A DNA stretch of 64,000 nucleotides from NCBI GenBank assembly GCA_964459305.1, contig CAYWNA010000025.1, positions 15,329-79,328 on the forward strand, written 5' to 3'. Origin of the DNA: CAYWNA01 sp964459305. Lineage in GTDB: Bacteria; Planctomycetota; Planctomycetia; Pirellulales; Pirellulaceae. A program made the translations under genes and the position numbers. How positions within the stretch are numbered: position 1 is the stretch's first letter; each line of letters begins with the position of its first letter. Below, one piece after another: positions 62,588 to 64,000 of this stretch. Under the pieces are notes generated by a model. That model was not told where the DNA came from, did no database searches, and saw nothing but the letters and a program-made list of their open reading frames with translations.

Positions 62588-63940
62588 TCATTCGATTTCT
62601 TTCACAAAAATGTTCGCGAACTCGATTGGGTCGCCGTGGTGTTGTAGGGCGATCGGCCCGCGTTCCGGGACACCGGGCAGTTGCGCATCCTCGATCACGG
62701 TCTCGCCGTTCAGGTTCACAGTCAGCCGGTCGCCGCGCATGGTGATAATGAAGCGATTCCATTTGCCGATGGGGGCATCGGCTTTCTTTTTGGGAGTGAC
62801 TCCGGCTCGCACTTCGGGCGACATCGATTTGTCGTTCCGGTAACCGTAGACTTCGCCGGAGCCGATGGGCCAGCACCACATATTGACCTGACTCCTGCTG
62901 TTACCACGCAGATAGATGCCGCTGTCTCCCGCATTGGGAACTTCGTCCAGCTTCGGCTGGCCTTCGTCATCCACCGCCTGTTCGCCGTTGGCCAAAATGA
63001 CCGGCAGCGGCTTGGGTTCCGGCTTGCCAGTCCAACGCCAGTCGCAGATCAGGGCAAAGTCGCCATACTCTTTCTCGGTCCATAGGTTCTTGTCTTTCGC
63101 TTCACTCTTGCCATCGTAAACCAGCCTCCAGTCCGTGGGCTTCCAATGACCGTCGTGGCCCGGATCGGCTTTCCATCCACCCAGGTCAGCACCGGTGTAC
63201 AGCGGGACGAAGCCTTCTGCTGGTTCTGCGATTTCATCGGCCTTGGGGTCTGTGGAAGGCAATTCACAAATCCGGATGTTGCGGAAGTGGCATTCGGAAC
63301 CCTCGGATTCCAGGCACAGGTAACCTCTCCGCGGCGAGCAATCCTTGCCGACGGTGACTTCCTTGCCGTTGACGCTCAATCGCAGCACGCCGTCACGGCC
63401 CTCCAGGCGATAGTGATTCCACTGTGGCGAATCTTTGGATCGTTCTTCGATTGGGAAACTCCGCGTTCCAGTGCTCGAAATCCGGCCGGTGGGCGTCATC
63501 GTCGAGCCGAGAACGGGGAAGACGTCTCCGTGCGTCGTGTACCATTCGTTTTTCCCTTTCACGTTGAAACCATTATCCAGAATCTGTACTTCCATTCCCC
63601 GAGCAAAAGGCGAACCGACTGCCGAGAGTCCATCTCCCCAGACAAACAGCCCCGCGTTTCCGCCAGGCTTCATGTGCCGCCATTCCAGCTCGATAATGAA
63701 GTTCTCGTATTGCTTCTCGGTCCGCATCAGCCCAGTCGGAATTCCGTTCGAAACAATGATCCCATCGCGCACACAGAACGTGTTCGGAGCGACATTGATC
63801 GAAATCCAACCCGATAGGTCTTTCCCGTTGAAGAGTGGCCGGAAATCGCCGTCCTCATCGGCCGCGTGCGTAGCCAGAGTTGTCAAGCCGACCAAGGCGA
63901 CACAGACAAGAATCTGTAGAGATCGCATCCCGTTGTTCAT
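62588..63940 (-). CDS. Tandem DUF1080 (3-keto-disaccharide hydrolase-like) secreted protein
   Basis: A 450-aa protein with signal peptide (MRSLQILVCVALVGLTTLATHA). Two DUF1080 domains are arranged in tandem: FRPLFNGKDLSGWISINVAPN to the middle, and FVPLYTGADLGGWKADPGHDG to the end (HGDPIEFANIFVKEI). Each has a jelly-roll lectin-like fold. Family members hydrolyse 3-keto sugars or bind carbohydrates. Two copies on one chain are common in planctomycetes. Confidence 0.88.
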   Translation of the reverse strand: MNNGMRSLQILVCVALVGLTTLATHAADEDGDFRPLFNGKDLSGWISINVAPNTFCVRDGIIVSNGIPTGLMRTEKQYENFIIELEWRHMKPGGNAGLFVWGDGLSAVGSPFARGMEVQILDNGFNVKGKNEWYTTHGDVFPVLGSTMTPTGRISSTGTRSFPIEERSKDSPQWNHYRLEGRDGVLRLSVNGKEVTVGKDCSPRRGYLCLESEGSECHFRNIRICELPSTDPKADEIAEPAEGFVPLYTGADLGGWKADPGHDGHWKPTDWRLVYDGKSEAKDKNLWTEKEYGDFALICDWRWTGKPEPKPLPVILANGEQAVDDEGQPKLDEVPNAGDSGIYLRGNSRSQVNMWCWPIGSGEVYGYRNDKSMSPEVRAGVTPKKKADAPIGKWNRFIITMRGDRLTVNLNGETVIEDAQLPGVPERGPIALQHHGDPIEFANIFVKEIE

Positions 63941-63952
63941 TTAAATGTTGAA

Positions 63953-63973
63953 ACCACGCCCTCTGGGCGTGGT
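63953..63973. repeat. ACCACGCCC-tct-GGGCGTGGT hairpin
   Basis: Perfect 9-bp stem with a 3-nt loop, 12 nt upstream of the DUF1080 protein start on the minus strand, at the window's right edge. It could be a small repeat or the terminator of an unseen upstream gene. Confidence 0.65.
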
Positions 63974-64000
63974 CATGAGTAAGGGCTCTGCCTTTTCAGG

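Noticed and set aside
1..64000. tRNA, rRNA, riboswitch or origin sequences
   Set aside because: None was recognised by eye. A covariance-model scan would be needed to exclude small RNAs.

Overview
The window looks like chromosomal DNA of a planctomycete (Planctomycetota, probably Pirellulales-like). I infer this from the gene families, not from a marker gene. It carries formylglycine-type sulfatases, Tat-exported Gfo/Idh/MocA and aldo/keto reductases, DUF1080 proteins, ASPIC/UnbV (FG-GAP) proteins, an HzsA-related protein, fused multiheme/YVTN cytochromes, very long secreted PQQ-type beta-propellers and a BlaI/BlaR1-like pair. No rRNA, tRNA, CRISPR array, transposase or phage gene was seen.

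Region 1 (1-11.4 kb, all + strand, short gaps or overlaps) looks like one catabolic operon. It encodes the C-terminus of an MttB-like methyltransferase, TPP-dependent E1 alpha and beta, a CBM9-like protein, a class III aminotransferase, a UroD-fold protein, an SDR, a sodium:solute symporter with a 54-aa membrane partner, a class IV aminotransferase, a polysaccharide-deacetylase-like protein and an alkaline-phosphatase-superfamily hydrolase whose nucleophile position is Thr. An alkaline phosphatase follows at 11.6 kb.

Region 2 (13.4-21.5 kb) holds a second sodium:solute symporter with its own small membrane partner, a sulfatase, a DUF5362-like membrane protein, and a BlaI repressor with a BlaR1-like M56 sensor. 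The sensor's exported part is built of carboxypeptidase-regulatory-like repeats. A strong sigma70-type promoter overlapping a dyad operator lies upstream of blaI.

Region 3 (21.9-33 kb) holds a three-part pectin-type enzyme (GH105 + oligogalacturonate-lyase-like propeller + discoidin domain), a DUF2270 protein, a secreted unknown, an NRAMP-like transporter lacking the usual metal ligands, a LamG-sialidase-like protein, a PIG-L deacetylase and an aldo/keto reductase.

Region 4 (33-48 kb) is mostly minus strand and rich in exported electron-transfer and propeller proteins: a tetraheme cytochrome, an orphan Leu/Ile/Val-type binding protein, a two-component-regulator-type propeller, a decaheme YVTN/peroxidase fusion, an FG-GAP/UnbV protein, an HzsA-related protein, a methyltransferase-like/PQQ propeller fusion and a small secreted propeller.

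Region 5 (48-64 kb) holds an EF-hand protein, two sulfatases, an exported oxidoreductase, a second PQQ propeller with an embedded methyltransferase-like domain, an exported metallophosphoesterase, a PL26-type exo-rhamnogalacturonan-lyase-like protein, a zinc-ribbon membrane protein and a tandem DUF1080 protein.

Scattered across the window are at least a dozen hairpin repeats of several families. One family has three copies, two of them read in frame inside genes, with outer stem bases that differ between copies but still pair within each copy. A second family shares a TTTAACCGC terminus. Several others are bounded by GTAG...CTAC, as in REP elements.
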